From Escallonia rubra (taxonomy: Eukaryota > Streptophyta > Magnoliopsida > Escalloniales > Escalloniaceae): a stretch of 64,000 nt of DNA. Shown piece after piece: positions 22,613-35,445 of this stretch (position 1 is the stretch's first letter; each line of letters starts with the position of its first letter). The stretch covers positions 248,001 to 312,000 of the forward strand of contig JAVXUO010002049.1 in assembly GCA_033065855.1 (NCBI GenBank), read 5' to 3'. A program made the position numbers and the translations under genes. The notes beneath the pieces are model-generated. The model saw only the letters and a program-made list of their open reading frames with translations. It had not been told where the DNA came from and searched no databases.

Positions 22613-25600
22613 TTGTCATATCATGGAGTCCAATGCTACAAGTGTGGAAAATTTGGGCACATAACAATGAATTGTGACAGCAATGACAAGCTAGCAAGTT
22701 ATGTAGAGGAAATGAAAGATGAAGAAGAAAGTAAGTTGTTCATGGCTAGTTTTAATGATACTAATGTTGAAAGCGGTATTTGGTTTGTGGACAGCGGCTG
22801 TTCTAATCATATGACAGGCGCAAGATCAATGTTCAAAGAACTTGATGAGTCATTTAAGAAGCTAATTCGGCTTGGAGATGATAAGCAAATTGAGGTAGAA
22901 GGCAAAGGTACGGTTGCTGTAAAGAATAGCCATGGAAAAGTTAAGCTTCTTCATGATGTCCTGTTTTCTCCTAGTTTGGCACATAATTTGTTGAGTGCTG
23001 GGCAATTAATTTGTAGTGGATACTCAATTTGGTTTGATAATGGGTCATGTGAGATTAAAGATAAAAAATCTGGACAGATTTTGGCAAAGGTTTGCATGGC
23101 AGAAAACAATTTGTTTCCTCTTGAAATTGCAAGTGTTGAAAATCATGCTTTGGTTGCTAGTGAGAAAAATGAAACAAGTTTTTGGCATTTACTATATGGG
23201 CATCTAAACATCAATGGTCTGAAATTTTTGAGTAAGAATGAAATGGTTCTTGGATTACCAAAGATTGAGTCAATGGATATGGTATGTGAAGGATGCATTT
23301 ATGGAAAACAGACTAGAAGACCTTTTCCTATAGGAAAATCCTGGAGGGCATCAACTTGCCTTGAGTTAGTGCATGCCGATTTATGTGGGCCTATGAACAC
23401 TCAATCACTTGGTGGAAGTCGGTATTTTTTGTTATTCATTGATGATTATAGTCGTATGAGTTGGGTATATTTTATTAAGTTCAAGTCAGAAACTTTCGAA
23501 ATGTTCAAGAAATTCAAGGTTTTTGTTGAGAAGCATAGTGGAAAATGTATCAAGACTCTTCGTACAGATAGGGGTGGTGAATTTATGTCTCATGAATTTA
23601 ATAGCATTTGCTAGGAAAGTGGTATTTGTAGGGAATTAACAGCATCATATACTCCAGAGCAGAACGGAGTAGCTGAAAGCAAGACTTGAACCACTGTTGA
23701 GATGGCCAGAAGCTTGCTAAAGGCCAAGGGTATTCCCAACCATTTTTGGGCAGAAGTTGTTGCTACTGCAGTGTACTTTCTGAATATCTCTTTTACAAGG
23801 GCAGTTCTTTATCAAACACCATATGAAGCTTGGAGAGGTACAAAACCACAAGTAAGTCATTTGAAGATTTTTGGTTGTATTGCCTATGCTTTGGTAAACT
23901 CTCAAGCTCGACAAAAACTTGATGAGAAATCTCAAAAATGTATTTTTTTGTTGGTTATTGTGCACAATCCAAAGCATATCGGTTATATAACCCAATTAGT
24001 GGCAAAATAATCATTAGCAGAAATGTGGTATTCGATGAAAGTGCAGCTTGGGATTGGAAAATTCGTAGCATGGAATCAAAATTTCCAGTTTTAAAGGAAG
24101 CTGAACCTTCTTTGAATGAAGTAGCAGATACACCTAATCCCATTCCAAGATTCCACTCCAAGCAGATCAAGTAGCAGTGATTTACCCACTTCTGAAGAAT
24201 CCTCTGATGAGACCCCACCAAGGAAATTTAGATCCTTGAGAGACATTTATGAGTCTTGCACATTTGCTCTTTTTGCATCAGATCCAACAAGTTTCGAAGA
24301 AGCTGTAAAGAAAAATGAATGGAGAATTGCAATGGAAGAAGAGCTCATGGTTATTGAAAAGAATGAAACTTCGGACTTAGTGGAACTCCCTCAAGGAAAG
24401 AATGTTATTGGGTTAAAATGGGTATTCAAGACAAAGTATCACGCTGATGGAAGTTTACAAAAACACAGGGCACGGTTGGTAGCAAATGGGTTCTCGCAAA
24501 AACAAGGTATTGACTTTGAAGAAACTTTCTCTCCAGTTGCTCGATTTGAAACTGTAAGAGCTATTTTAGGCTTGGCTGCTCAACTTAATTGGCCTATTTT
24601 TGAATTTGATGTTAAATCTGCTTTTCTTAATGGTGAATTGAAAGAAGAGGTATATGTGACTCAACCAGAAGGTTTCATAGTAAAAGGACAGGAAGAGAAA
24701 GTGTACAAGTTAAAGACGGCTCTCTGTGGCCTAAAGCAGACTCCAATAGCATGGTACAGTAGGATTGATTCATATTTCTGCCAACATGGATTTGAAAGAA
24801 GTGAGAATGAGCCTACACTTTATGTGAAAAAGCATGGTAACAATGGTTTTTTGTTGGTGTGTTTGTATGTCGACGATATGATATATGTGGGTTCCTCTTA
24901 TTCTCTTGTATCAGAATTCAAGTCTTGCATGATGAGTGAATTTCAGATGACAGATTTAGGTTTGCTGCATTATTTCCTTGGGTTAGAGGTGAAGCAAGGA
25001 AAAGATGGAATCTTCATTTCACAAAAGAAATATGCAACTGATCTTTTCAAAATATTTAACATGGTCAATTGTAAAGTGGCAGCAACTCCTATGAATGTCA
25101 ATGAGAAATTGATGATTGAAGATGGGACACAATCAACAGATGGAAGATTCTTCAGAAGTTTAGTTGGCGGCTTGATTTATTTGACACATACGCAATCTGA
25201 CATTGCGTTTTCTGTTGGAGTTGTCTCCAGATTTATGCATAATCCAACAGCACATCATCTTGGAGCAGCTAAGAGGATTCTGCGTTACATTGCTAGAACA
25301 AGAGATTTTGGGTTATGGTATTCACAAGTGTAATTTCATATTAGTTGGCTTCTCTGATAGCGATTGGGCTGGTTGTTTAGATGATAGAAGAAGTACTTCA
25401 GGCAGCATTTTTAATCTCGGATCTGGGACTATCACTTGGACTTCAAAGAGACAAGCAACTGTAGCATTGTCATCATCGGAAACAGAATATATCGCTGCAA
25501 CTTCTTCAGCGTGTCAAGCAGTGTGGCTTAGGAAATTGCTGGCCGGTCTTCTTCAAAATCAGAAAGGAGCCACTGAAATTTTTTGTGGTAATGCATCAGC

Positions 25601-25832
25601 AATAGCCATGACAAAAAATCCAGTTTATCATGGGAGATCAAAGCACATAGATATTCGACATCATTTCATTCGAGAGCTGGTAGCTAATGAAGTAATAAGC
25701 TTGAAGTTTTGCAGTACAAATGAGCAAGTTGCAGATATTCTCACCAAGTCTTTGCCTCAAGAAAAATATGTCTACTTCAGATCAGGTCTTAGTGTGTGCA
25801 AGTTTGAATCAAGTGGGAGTGTTGAAGAGTGA
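22613..25832 (+). pseudogene. copia-2 gag-end/protease/integrase/RT/RNase H
   Basis: Order: CCHC knuckle [14 protein letters not shown]; protease WFVDSGCSNHMTG; GAG-pre-integrase FWHLLYGHLNINGLKFLS; integrase HADLCGPMNT, RTDRGGEFMSHEF and, after a stop near 23612, YTPEQNGVAESK; the FLVGYCAQSKAYRLYNP box after a shift near 23940; reverse transcriptase from about 24236 with FDVKSAFLNGELKEEVYV, LCGLKQTPIAWY and catalytic CLYVDDM; a shift near 25330; then RNase H (SDWAGCLDDRRSTSGSIF, SSSETEYIAATS, STNEQVADILTKSLP). The defects are few (about two stops and two shifts plus truncation), so it is fairly young. The polyprotein would copy element RNA and integrate it. Confidence 0.92.
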
Positions 25833-26118
25833 TTCAAACCTGGATAAGGTTTTGTTTTTTGTGGTTTGAATAAGTCTTGTTTGTTCAGATTTTCTTTCCG
25901 TTTCCTCCTGATTTGGTGCTTACATGTTTGTGTCATGTTTCTCTCATTTATGTTGAGTTTGTTTAGGGAGTCAGTTCACCAAAAAGCCTATAAAATGGCT
26001 GGTGTGATTCTTTGAATGAAATACTCCCGAAAGACTTCTTGAGTCAATAAAATAAGCTTGCAATCCTTTTCCTATTTCTCCTGTACTTTCCATGTTCTCC
26101 ATTCATTTAGCCTTTTAA
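25820..26118 (+). mobile_element. copia-2 3' LTR
   Basis: Begins TGTTGAAGAGTG directly after a purine run (AAGTGGGAG) that overlaps the last codons. Contains TATAAAA at 25989-25995 and an AATAAA signal at 26046-26051. The right edge is set only by the return of copia-1 text near 26122. Confidence 0.65.
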
Positions 26119-26121
26119 CCT

Positions 26122-28194
26122 TTCACCCTTCAAGAAATTATGGAGCACAAAGCCTACTGTAAGTTATTTCAAAGTTTTTGGATGTGTATGCTACGTATTT
26201 GTACCTGATCATTTATGTAGCAAGATGGACAAGAAGGCTGTTAGGTGTATCTTTGTAGGATACGACAATCAAAGGAAAGAATGGCGGTGCTGTGATCCAG
26301 TAACCGGGAAGTGCTACACATCCCGAAATGTGGTGTTTGATGAAGCTTCTTCGTGGTGGTCCTCAGATAAAGAAGTACTACCAGACTCAGATGTTTTTAA
26401 AGAGGCATTAGAATCTTCTCAGATCCACCTGAGCCTAGATGAAGTTGACGGTACAGTCGACGAAGGTAATGCCAAAGAAGACGTGGCTCAAAATCCTTGG
26501 CAAACTGATGTCTACCAACAACAAAGCGAAGAAGGTGATTCTAGTGAAGTGGAAACACCTCTCCTCAGAAGGCCAACAAGAACGAGAAAGCCAAATCCCA
26601 AGTATGCTAACGTCGCCATCGTAGAAAAAACAAATGAAAAAGAGCCAGAGACATATGAGGAAGCATCTCAGAATCCAAAGTGGATTAAAGCTATGGAGGA
26701 GGAAATCGAGGCATTAGAACGGAATCAAACTTGGGAGCTCGTGCCAAAGCCGAGATATGTAAAACCTATTTCTTGCAAATGGATTTATAAGATACAGCTT
26801 CATACAGATGGATCAATTGAGAGACACAAGGCTAGTCTGGTAGCTCGGGCGTTTTCTCAACAATATGGATTAGATTATGAAGAAACGTTTAGTCCAGTGG
26901 CAAAGCTTACAACTGTGCGAGTGTACTTGCACTTGCAGTTAGCAAGGATTGGAATTTATGGCAGATGGATGTAAAGAATGCATTCCTTCATGGCGAGTTG
27001 GATCGAGAGATTTACATGTGTCAACCGATGGGCTTCCAAAGTCGAGATCATCCTGAGTATGTGTGTAAGCTTCGGAAGGCTCTCTACGGATTAAAGCAAG
27101 CACCGAGGGCGTGGTATGGTAAGATTGCTGAATTTCTTACTCATAGTGGATATTCGGTAGCACCAGCGGATTCCAGTTTATTTGTCAAAGTTGTTGGAAG
27201 AAAACTAGCCATTGTGCTAGTGTATGTAGATGACCTGATTCTTATAGGAGATTGTGAGGAAGAAATTATCCTAACAAAGGAGAATTTGTCAATTCGCTTC
27301 CTAATGAAAGAGCTTGGACAACTCAATCACTTTCTTGGCTTAGAGGTTGATCGTAATGAAGAAAGAATCTTTATCCATCAACAAAAGTATTCTAAGGATC
27401 TGTTGAAGAAGTTTGGAATGCTAAATTGCAAACCAATTTCGACGCCGATGGAGCCAGACGCTAAGATGTGTGCTCGTGAAGGAAAAGACTTGGAAGAAGC
27501 GACGATGTACCGACAATTGGTGGGTAGTTTGATCTACTTAACTCTAACAAGACCTGACATTTCTTATGCAGTTGGTGTTATGTGTCGGTACATGCAAAAT
27601 CCTAAGAAGCTTCATTTGGAAGTAGTTCGAAGGATTTTAAGATATGTCAAGGGTACACATGACTATGGAATTATATATAAGAAAGGTGGAGATTGTAAGC
27701 TAGTTGGCTTTTGTGATGCTGACTATGCAGGTGACCATGAGACCCGATGTTCAACTACCGGGTATGTTTTCACGCTTGGGTCTGGTGCAGTTTCGTGGTG
27801 TAGCAAAAGACAACCAACAATGTCTTTGTCAACCACAGAAGCGGAGTACCGAGCAGCGACAATGGCAGCTCAAGAGAGCACTTGGATTTTGCAACTATTG
27901 GAGGACTTGCATCAGCCAATAAAGTATCCAATTTCTTTGTATTGTGATAACTTGTCAGCAATACGTTTGGCTGAGAATCCAGTTTTTCATGCAAGGACTA
28001 AGCATGTGGAAGTGCATTATCATTTCATTAGAGAGAAGGTCTTGCAAGAGAAGATCGAGCTGGAGCACGTCAGAACGGAAAACCAAGTTGCAGATTTGTT
28101 GACAAAAAGTTTGAGTGAAAGCAAGTTCCAGAATTTCTGTAGTCAGCTCGGGATGACAAACAAAGGAGGAGCTAGTGTTGAGGGGGAGTATTGA
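26122..28194 (+). pseudogene. copia-1 pol fragment (integrase end to RNase H), nearly open
   Basis: From KLWSTKPTVSYFKVFGCVCY through CIFVGYDNQRKEW, the linker, reverse transcriptase ([51 protein letters not shown], catalytic VYVDDLIL) and RNase H ([48 protein letters not shown]). One missing T near 26925 shifts the frame. The rest is open. The stop codon TGA (28192-28194) is the first three bases of the LTR. No copia-1 N-terminal half is attached. Confidence 0.92.
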
Positions 28195-28571
28195 AGTAGT
28201 CAACACCAGCTGTGGGTTAACTATATGTTAGTAGTTTGTTACTGAGTCCTTCGCATGATCCTAGTATGTAGGAGTAATGGGTTAGTAGAGTTGTTGCTTA
28301 GTTTTAGGAGTGGAGGTGGAGAACGTGCATCATGCACATCATGGACTGTTCAGTTTGTAAGCCTATATAGATAGGCATTCTTTTAGTTGAAAAAAAAGTA
28401 TCCCTTCACAAGCATTTTATTCTTCTGTTGTTTACCTCTTCATCTATTGAGTGTTTTCTCTTTGTGAGGTCTATTACGAGAGCTTCCTGTGAGAGAGTTA
28501 TACAGCTTTGTTTTCTTCTTCCAGTGAGGTTTTATATATACACCACTCTTCCTGCTTTATTATTTCCTACA
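28192..28571 (+). mobile_element. copia-1 3' LTR with polypurine tract
   Basis: 380 bp from TGAAGTAGTC to TTTCCTACA, preceded by the purine run GAGGGGGAGTAT (28180-28191). A TATA-type box sits in GCCTATATAGATAGGC. It matches the inverted LTR at 21238-21615 almost base for base. Confidence 0.93.
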
Positions 28572-29356
28572 GGATCAGCCTTATTAAGACTTTACAAACG
28601 ACAAGCAAAATACATTTACGTTCCCTTTATAGGCTATAAGCCTGCTTTATATAGCATCTCCCATTTGCAATGTTCCCAGAAATTCGTTCAACTATTTCTT
28701 TAGGGACTTAATTAGCTTTAGGTTTGATGGCTTACCCATTTTGAAGTAGCATAGAAAGAGCCATTTTTTGACGGTTGTCAGCCAGTGCACAGCTTCCCGC
28801 TTATCAGGATAGGTCTGCATATAGATACAAATGATAGATGAAGGTCTCTTAAGGCCTGGCTAAGAGCAAGTACCAACGTTCAAAAGTGTTGGAAATTCTA
28901 CACACAAAAACCTTTTTACCGGTTTTTACAGAGTGATTAATCCAAAAGTACTTTTAAAGATGGCACGGAAGTGGTAAAATCTAGCTGCCATGCATACAAA
29001 GGAGGACAAGAATTGCACTGCCAAGAAAAAGTGGAGATTTAGAGGTAGACACTTTGGTGAACCATTGGTACGTGGCTAATAAAGGCCATTTTTTTTCTGC
29101 TCATGAAAGGATGAAAGGTCTTGAAGAGCTTGTAGGGTTTGATAAGCTTTCTTGACATTGAGATCGTAATTTCCACCGTCATAAGCTTTCCAGCTCCAAA
29201 CAAACCACCACCAAACAGGTCTGCGATCAAGAAAAAACTAAAATTGGACGTTGTGAGTATTAGGACCATGAACTGAAGAACACAAAATCTAATGAAAAAC
29301 TGAAACAAGATATTGGGCTGTTTCGTGCCTATACCATTAGCATTTGCCTAAAAATT
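28572..29356. other. Non-coding stretch, no gene recognised
   Basis: A minus-strand phrase around 28730-28820 (YPDKREAVHWLTTVKKWL) looks protein-like but matches nothing I can name, and the frame ends quickly. Another minus frame at 29308-29039 has no recognisable domain. Confidence 0.4.
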
Positions 29357-29572
29357 CTAAGACCTCCATAGCCATCTTCTCATGCATGTCTCGAAAGACC
29401 ATGCATACATCGTCCAGAGTAACGCGGCGTGTAGCGTACATTTGCAGAAGAGTATGTCAACGTACACGCTACCATTCACTCCATGCTTAATAGCCAGCCC
29501 ATGTTGAGGTAAGGATTTGATAATGTTGGTGGCCAGGAATGACGAGCGCTTGGGTTGGAATGGTGGATACAA
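29357..29572 (-). pseudogene. Possible PPR-protein gene fragment
   Basis: The minus strand reads SLPQHGLAIKHGVNGSVYVD and, after a shift, LLQMYATR...CMVFRDMHEKMAMEVL. This resembles the spacing of pentatricopeptide repeats (H.LAIK.G...VYV, MYA, VF.DM.EK), where each 35-residue unit contacts one RNA base in organelles. Only about two units remain. The call rests on pattern memory. Confidence 0.4.
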
Positions 29573-29791
29573 GTGGGTTGACGAGTTTGGTGCGCATTGA
29601 AGTGAGTTTCAGATTAATGGAGGGGTTTGGTGGAAATGAGAGGAGGTGGGTAGTAGCATTCCGGAAATCATGTTTGGTACATGGTAATGAGAGGAGCTGT
29701 CCCTATGATAAAACTAAGATTGTTAAACAAAAGCCTAATGCTGACGCAAGTTAACATCTATGGTATTGGTGTCATCTTCCTCTCATGTATG

Positions 29792-29869
29792 TCTCTGCAT
29801 TTGCAAATATTTTAGTTTCCTGTGTTGTATTCTCTGCATTTGCAAATATTTTAGTCTCCTGTGTTGTAT
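29792..29869 (+). repeat. Tandem duplication of a 39-bp unit
   Basis: TCTCTGCATTTGCAAATATT plus 19 more bases occurs twice in a row (29792-29830 and 29831-29869), with one difference. No gene is visible from here to about 30500. Confidence 0.9.
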
Positions 29870-30504
29870 TTTGATTAAACTCGCAGCTTGAAGTCCTTTT
29901 GTTTAACCTCTGTGATAATTAGTGAACCAAGCCAATGCTAGCCCGTGACTTTCTTACCTCTGTGATCAGTTAGCACTAGGATATGTCTGTATCAGCAGTT
30001 ACTCTTAGAAGTAAGGTATGATTTCATGCCAAGTTTTCTATCGGCAGCTTATTTCTGGGTTCTTGTGCATTGAATCAGTTGCATATGCATCTGAAGGGTA
30101 GTACTGATACACTAACATGGCCACCTTGCTTCTAATTGTGTGTTACCTAATTTTAGAAAACTGTAAAAGTATTTGCACATAGACAGTGTTTGGTCAAAAA
30201 CATATAATAATCGAAGCAAGAAACACAATGAAACTCAACTATAACTTCATTGTGCAACAAATCATATATTGTGTTAGCTTATTTATGCAAAAAATCGTCA
30301 CATTATGTTTTCTATGCAAAATAGTTTTTAAGAATATTATACACTACACAAAAAAGTGTCGCTAAAGGTCTCCAATAATATCTTAGATAGGGTCCTTATT
30401 TTTAGATTAATTAACTCCTATATTAGTAATCCTTATATAGTTTGAAAATTAATTCTAGAAGTCTACCTAAACAATATAATAGCCATTTAAGACTTAATTT
30501 TGAC

Positions 30505-32153
30505 CGATACACACACACATAAGCACGGATGTGATTAAATGACTAATGTTTTCTTTTTTTAAAATGCCCTTTTTAAATTGACATCTTCATAAAAGGTTAG
30601 GGGTGATTAAGAGTGTTTTTTATTTATAATTTTTATTTCATAAAATACCCTTTTTGGATCGAAGCGTTATTAAAACATAAGAGGGTTTTTGACTTCTCAT
30701 TTCACACGTTTCTTTCCTTCAAATACCCTTGTAGGAATGCACACTTTTGTTATAGTTAAAAGTTTTTTTGACTTTTACTAAAGAAAGAGAAGAAAAAACT
30801 ATAGAAATCAAATAAATCGCTCTTGAACTACTGCAGACTCTTTAGAACATCATTACTGAATAAGGGCTATCAAAACCTACATCCATTCACGTTAAAAACA
30901 AACTACCCTGTACCTACTACATATTCTCTATCAAATTTGATTAAAGAAAATAACTTGCATATATAACATATTTTTTTATTGTACATATATATAGATTTCA
31001 ATACAAACATATTAGTATATTGAAACTATCATAAAACTGAGTTTTATATGTAGATTTGAATACAGACATACTGATATAAGGAAGCTAGCGTAATACTGGA
31101 GTTTTCGAGGTTTTTTAAATGCTTATATATTCATGAATTTTATGAATCGTTAGATCGAACCACATTACTTCTAATTATAATTTGAGTTCATGGCGAATAA
31201 ATAATCCTAAGTTCCTATTAGAGTTATTGGAATACCCTTATTTGCTTGCTAACATGTTCTTCACATGGTCGTATTTTTTTATATTCCATGCACGGAAAAT
31301 CATATAGTTGTTGTATGATAACATATTCTTCGTATGGTTATTATCATTGTATACTCCATTAATTTATGTCTTCCATTAATTACGTTAATTATATTTTTAC
31401 CCTTCTTTTATTACTCCTTTTTGAATTTTGATGAAATTAAAATAGTATTGGGTAATAAATCTATTTTATACATTGATTGAAAAATGAAAAGTGTGATGAG
31501 AAAGAAAAACATAACAAAAAAGTTACTTTATTATATTCTTTTAATTTAGTTAAAATAAAATAAATATTAGATATTGACCTGGTTAATGAGAATTGTAATT
31601 TTCTTTCTTCATTTTAGGTTAGTAAACAATTAACCAATTGAAAAACTGAAAAACGAAAACAACATAAAGAAACTAAAATACATGAAAAATCAATTAAGAA
31701 ACAGAAAATTGTTAAGAAAATAAAAACAAGGCTCAAATATGGTGCAAATTTGAATTGAAAATATGTTCGGTTATTACAGTTGAAGACTGAGTGTTTTGTG
31801 TTTCTTATTGATGAAACATAAAGGACCTGGTTTTGAAAATTATAAATCTTAACCATTAACCAATTTAATAATTTACAAAAATAAAGACGTAGATTCATTC
31901 TTTTAAGTTCTCTATTTGATTTTATTTTCAACAGTACCATCAAACATTTCTTCAATCCAAAGCTTACAAAGAATATTTTCAAACATTGAATTGATTACAA
32001 TTGCGATCATCAAATAACATTTCTTCTAAAAAATTTACAAAAAGTTGAGAACATAATTGAATTACATTATTTTTTATCCCAAGTAAGATAATATTATCAC
32101 CTCAAATATTTTTCTCGACTATATTCTCGTGCAACGCACGTGCTCTATACTAG
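30505..32153 (+). mobile_element. Helitron-like element
   Basis: The right end has the Helitron signature: a short hairpin CGTGC-AAC-GCACG (32128-32140) followed about ten bases later by CTAG at 32150-32153 and then T. The left region repeats text also seen at 18285-18520, which helps place the left end near 30505, but a clear TC start was not fixed. No Rep/helicase frame exists, so the element is non-autonomous. The interior is AT-rich. Confidence 0.6.
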
Positions 32154-33943
32154 TAATTTATAAGTGCAATAATATACTCAACTGCATAAATTAAGGACAC
32201 ACTTGCACACCCACCGTCGTAATAAATGAACATTGAAAGCACGTCATTTACAAGTTTAGACCCCATAAGAGCAATGCTTATGTCAGCATGGAGACCATGT
32301 TATTAGAATTTCTTTTTTCATTTCTATATATATTTGAAACCTATCAGAAAAATCAATTAATTTGGTGATCAATTTTGATTTTTTTTGCTAAATTTATCTC
32401 TTAAAGTTCACTAATATCTTTTAGAGACAAAAGCTTTTGAAGTTGACCAAAACGAGTTTGCATCAAGCCTCACCATAATGGCTCTACTCACCTTAAAAAG
32501 ATCATGCCAAAACCTAACCTTAAACTTGCCTGCATCAAAATCAAGAAAGTTAACACTTTAAATTCTGCTATTTCTTAGAAAATCATTCCTAAGTCCAGGT
32601 ACTATTATATATACATATATTGTTTTTTCAAAGATGAACCTGCTATTTCATCTACAACTTTTCTACGTGGTGGATGCAAACTTAAACTTATCAATATAGG
32701 ACCACATTGGCTTTCTAGATGAGTAGATATAGCATTTTTTTTAATGAATGATATATGCTAAAAAATAATAACTTGTCGCAAATATACGTTGAATTACATG
32801 CATAACAAAATTAATAGCCTAATACGTGCAACTAACATTAGCAAGGTCATACTAGATTAAAACAAAAGAATACTTTAAGGTATAATATAAACTGTTTAAT
32901 AATAAAAGACGGAACACTAGGATTAAACGTAACTTTAGATAATTCGCACTTAAAGTAGGACTTAAGCTAGAAAAAATTGCTCTATCCTTGAATTTTTAAA
33001 TAAAATATACATAAAGATTTTAATAAGACTAGATTATTACCAAAAAAAAATAAAATGAAAGGGCTATTTTGACCCCTGACTGCGATTATTATAAGAAATG
33101 ATCATCCCTTTACATAAAGAACCAAAATAAATAATAGATGATACTAAAAGTCCTAAATGATGATTATTTGACCTTTAATGGATATGCTTTCTCGAAAAAG
33201 AGCCAAAACTATAAAGTGAATGATAAAGAATCTAAAAAGATCCTTGGAAATTATGATTACTATATTTGTTGCCTAAATAATTGAGTTTTTATACGTGCCT
33301 TACTAGGTCTCTTGAGTTCATTTGATCTTGATTTTAAAGATACAACATTTAAACTCCTAAATTCTTCTGTTCTACAAAATTTATTACACGTTTATTAATC
33401 TTAAGTCGTTCTCATTACACACTTTACTTTTTATGATTCTTTTTGGGTTAAAAATTTTGAACTTTTGTTGATACCACTCTCAGTTCTAACTTTTATCTCA
33501 CACTTTGTAAACTTACATACATTCCAAAAATTATATTACAAGAGATTTGACAACTCCACTTCACATTACATTTTATGGGATTCGAATCATATATATCTAG
33601 AACACTTTCTTCACCTATACTGAAATGCCAAATTTGTAGTAGTCGGAGAATTAAATATTTGTGCAAAATAGTTGAAACTGATTACAATGTCAGTGTATCT
33701 TGATTAACGAGATGTAATATAACATTGTATATGACAAAATAAACAAGTATCACAAATACTGATAACTATTGTTGGTAATTGGCATTAGCAATTCGTATTT
33801 TAAAGTAAGACCATTTTTTCTGCAATGAACTTTTTATGTTTCAAGTCTTTGACTATCACAATTGATTTACTTATAATAGTTTAGCTAAATTTAGCAGTAC
33901 TTTAAGTTCGATTGTATATTTTCTTATTTCAAATCACTATTTA

Positions 33944-33970
33944 ACGTGCAAGACACGTGATCCTTACTAG
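33944..33970 (+). mobile_element. Second Helitron-type 3' end
   Basis: Hairpin ACGTG-CAAGA-CACGT (33944-33958) then ATCCTTACTAG, followed by T and a (TA)n run. This fits a Helitron 3' terminus inserted before AT-rich DNA. Its left end was not found. The preceding 32154-33943 is AT-rich with no gene visible. Confidence 0.55.

Positions 33971-33999
<29 letters not shown>
33971..33999. repeat. (TA)n microsatellite
   Basis: About 28 bases of alternating TA directly after the Helitron-type end. Confidence 0.9.
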
Positions 34000-34001
<2 letters not shown>

Positions 34002-35023
34002 GGAGATGGAGAAGCAGGTGGGCACGGGGCCACCGGTGCTACCGTTAGCTCCGCTACAGGTGGTCACAACAACCATGTTGATTCATAGTTCTTCATCGTA
34101 GTTTGAATTTTGAGTCGATTAAATCAAAATTATCTGCTTCTAGTGACCGACGTTACTTTTGTCAGTTTCTGTTCATTGTGAAACAAGAGCCGCCGTAATG
34201 GAAGCCAGGAAGCAGCTTTTTCTTGGAGCAGATTCCATCAAATCCAACACATTCTAGTTCAGCATTTAAATTTCAGCTGGAGGGGCCTGCTACTTATGCC
34301 TGTTGTCAAGGAACTCCGTGGACCGGGCAATAGAGAGAGCTACGTACAGAGTTTGCTCTATAAAAGTTAACTTTTCTACGTTTTCATCGGTAAAGTTTCT
34401 CCAGTATACTTGAAAAAACACATAATAAGCAGCATTCATGGTGCTGCTGATGCACTCATGGTGAAGAACTCTGTCCTTTTCATCGCATAACAGTGAGGTC
34501 CCAAATATGGCTCTTCGTTAGTCAAGTGAGTTAAGTGATTCAAACCACTCTTAGTAATGTTTATGTAACCTCAGATGCAAATGATAGGTATTAATAATGG
34601 ACAAACAGTATTAGAGAATGATGATGATGATGTTGTTGTCAAACGAAAGGTGATGGCTAGAGGGTGATCCGCCACTGAATCCAAGGGATGAGAGAGAGCG
34701 AGAGAGAGACCGGAGAGGATGAAACGGGAGTTTTCAATATTTAGTCGTAAAAAACCCGTGTATGCAGAGATAGCGTCGGGACACTTGAGGAACTCTTCAA
34801 CGCATATGTGACCACCCACACAACAGATTCCTGGTCCGGTTAAAGAATTTGTTTTTTGTGCTTCCTCTCTGTAAAATGTTTGGTGCATATGCTTTGATGT
34901 TACTTCGACCTCGCCAATAAAGTTCTTTACGTGTGTGGCCACATGCATTTGCGAGACCATCTAGACGTGAACCGGTCACACATAGATGGGTCATTTATAT
35001 CGCCTCAATCTTTATCACATTAA

Positions 35024-35445
35024 GAGGCCGTTTGAGATTGATTCTTAAAAGTAGATTTTGATTAAATCAGAATCAGTTTGTAAAATTAGATTTAATTCAT
35101 TTTAAGCAGAATAGATTAAAAATTGTTGAAGGTGTTTGGATAAAAAGGGATTAAAGTAAGTTTAGTGTAGCAAAATTACCATTTAGTGTATTCAAACTGA
35201 AATTGAGCATTTAATGTTGTTCATATATAAGAATATTTTGGTAAATCTCTAGGTCAAACCTGATTCTCCAAAACTGATTAAATCTTAATCCAAGAAATTG
35301 AGGATTATGGATTTAATCAGTTTTGAGCACATTGAAGTAGATTTAATCAGTTTACCTTTTTTTTTTTTTTTGGCAAACACTTCAAAACTGATTTAATCTG
35401 AATTTAATCAGGTTTGACCAATCTAGAATCAATCCAAACACCCTA
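35024..35445. mobile_element. MITE in copy B
   Basis: Ends GAGGCCGTTTGAGATTGATT and AATCAATCCAAACACCCTA are inverted repeats with a few mismatches. The interior repeats ATTTAATCAG-like words and has no gene. Copy A, at about 3462-3486, runs through the site without it. A TAA flanks each side. Confidence 0.7.

Larger units (their letters stand above)
22587..26120 (+). mobile_element. copia-2 element, 5'-truncated, lodged in copia-1 sequence
   Basis: A different copia family from copia-1 (different protease, integrase and RT text). It begins inside gag just before the zinc knuckle, after a run of T, and ends with a 3' LTR. No 5' LTR is present, and I found no target duplication. The copia-1 text on the left (RNase H) and on the right (integrase) is not contiguous, so this is not a simple nested insertion. 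Confidence 0.8.

Noticed and set aside
31614-31982. Minus-strand frame of 122 codons within the Helitron-like region
   Set aside because: AT-rich Phe/Leu/Ile/Lys text without a domain, typical of chance open frames in such DNA.
34571-34960. Minus-strand frame of 129 codons in module copy B
   Set aside because: Not open in copy A at the corresponding place and has no domain.
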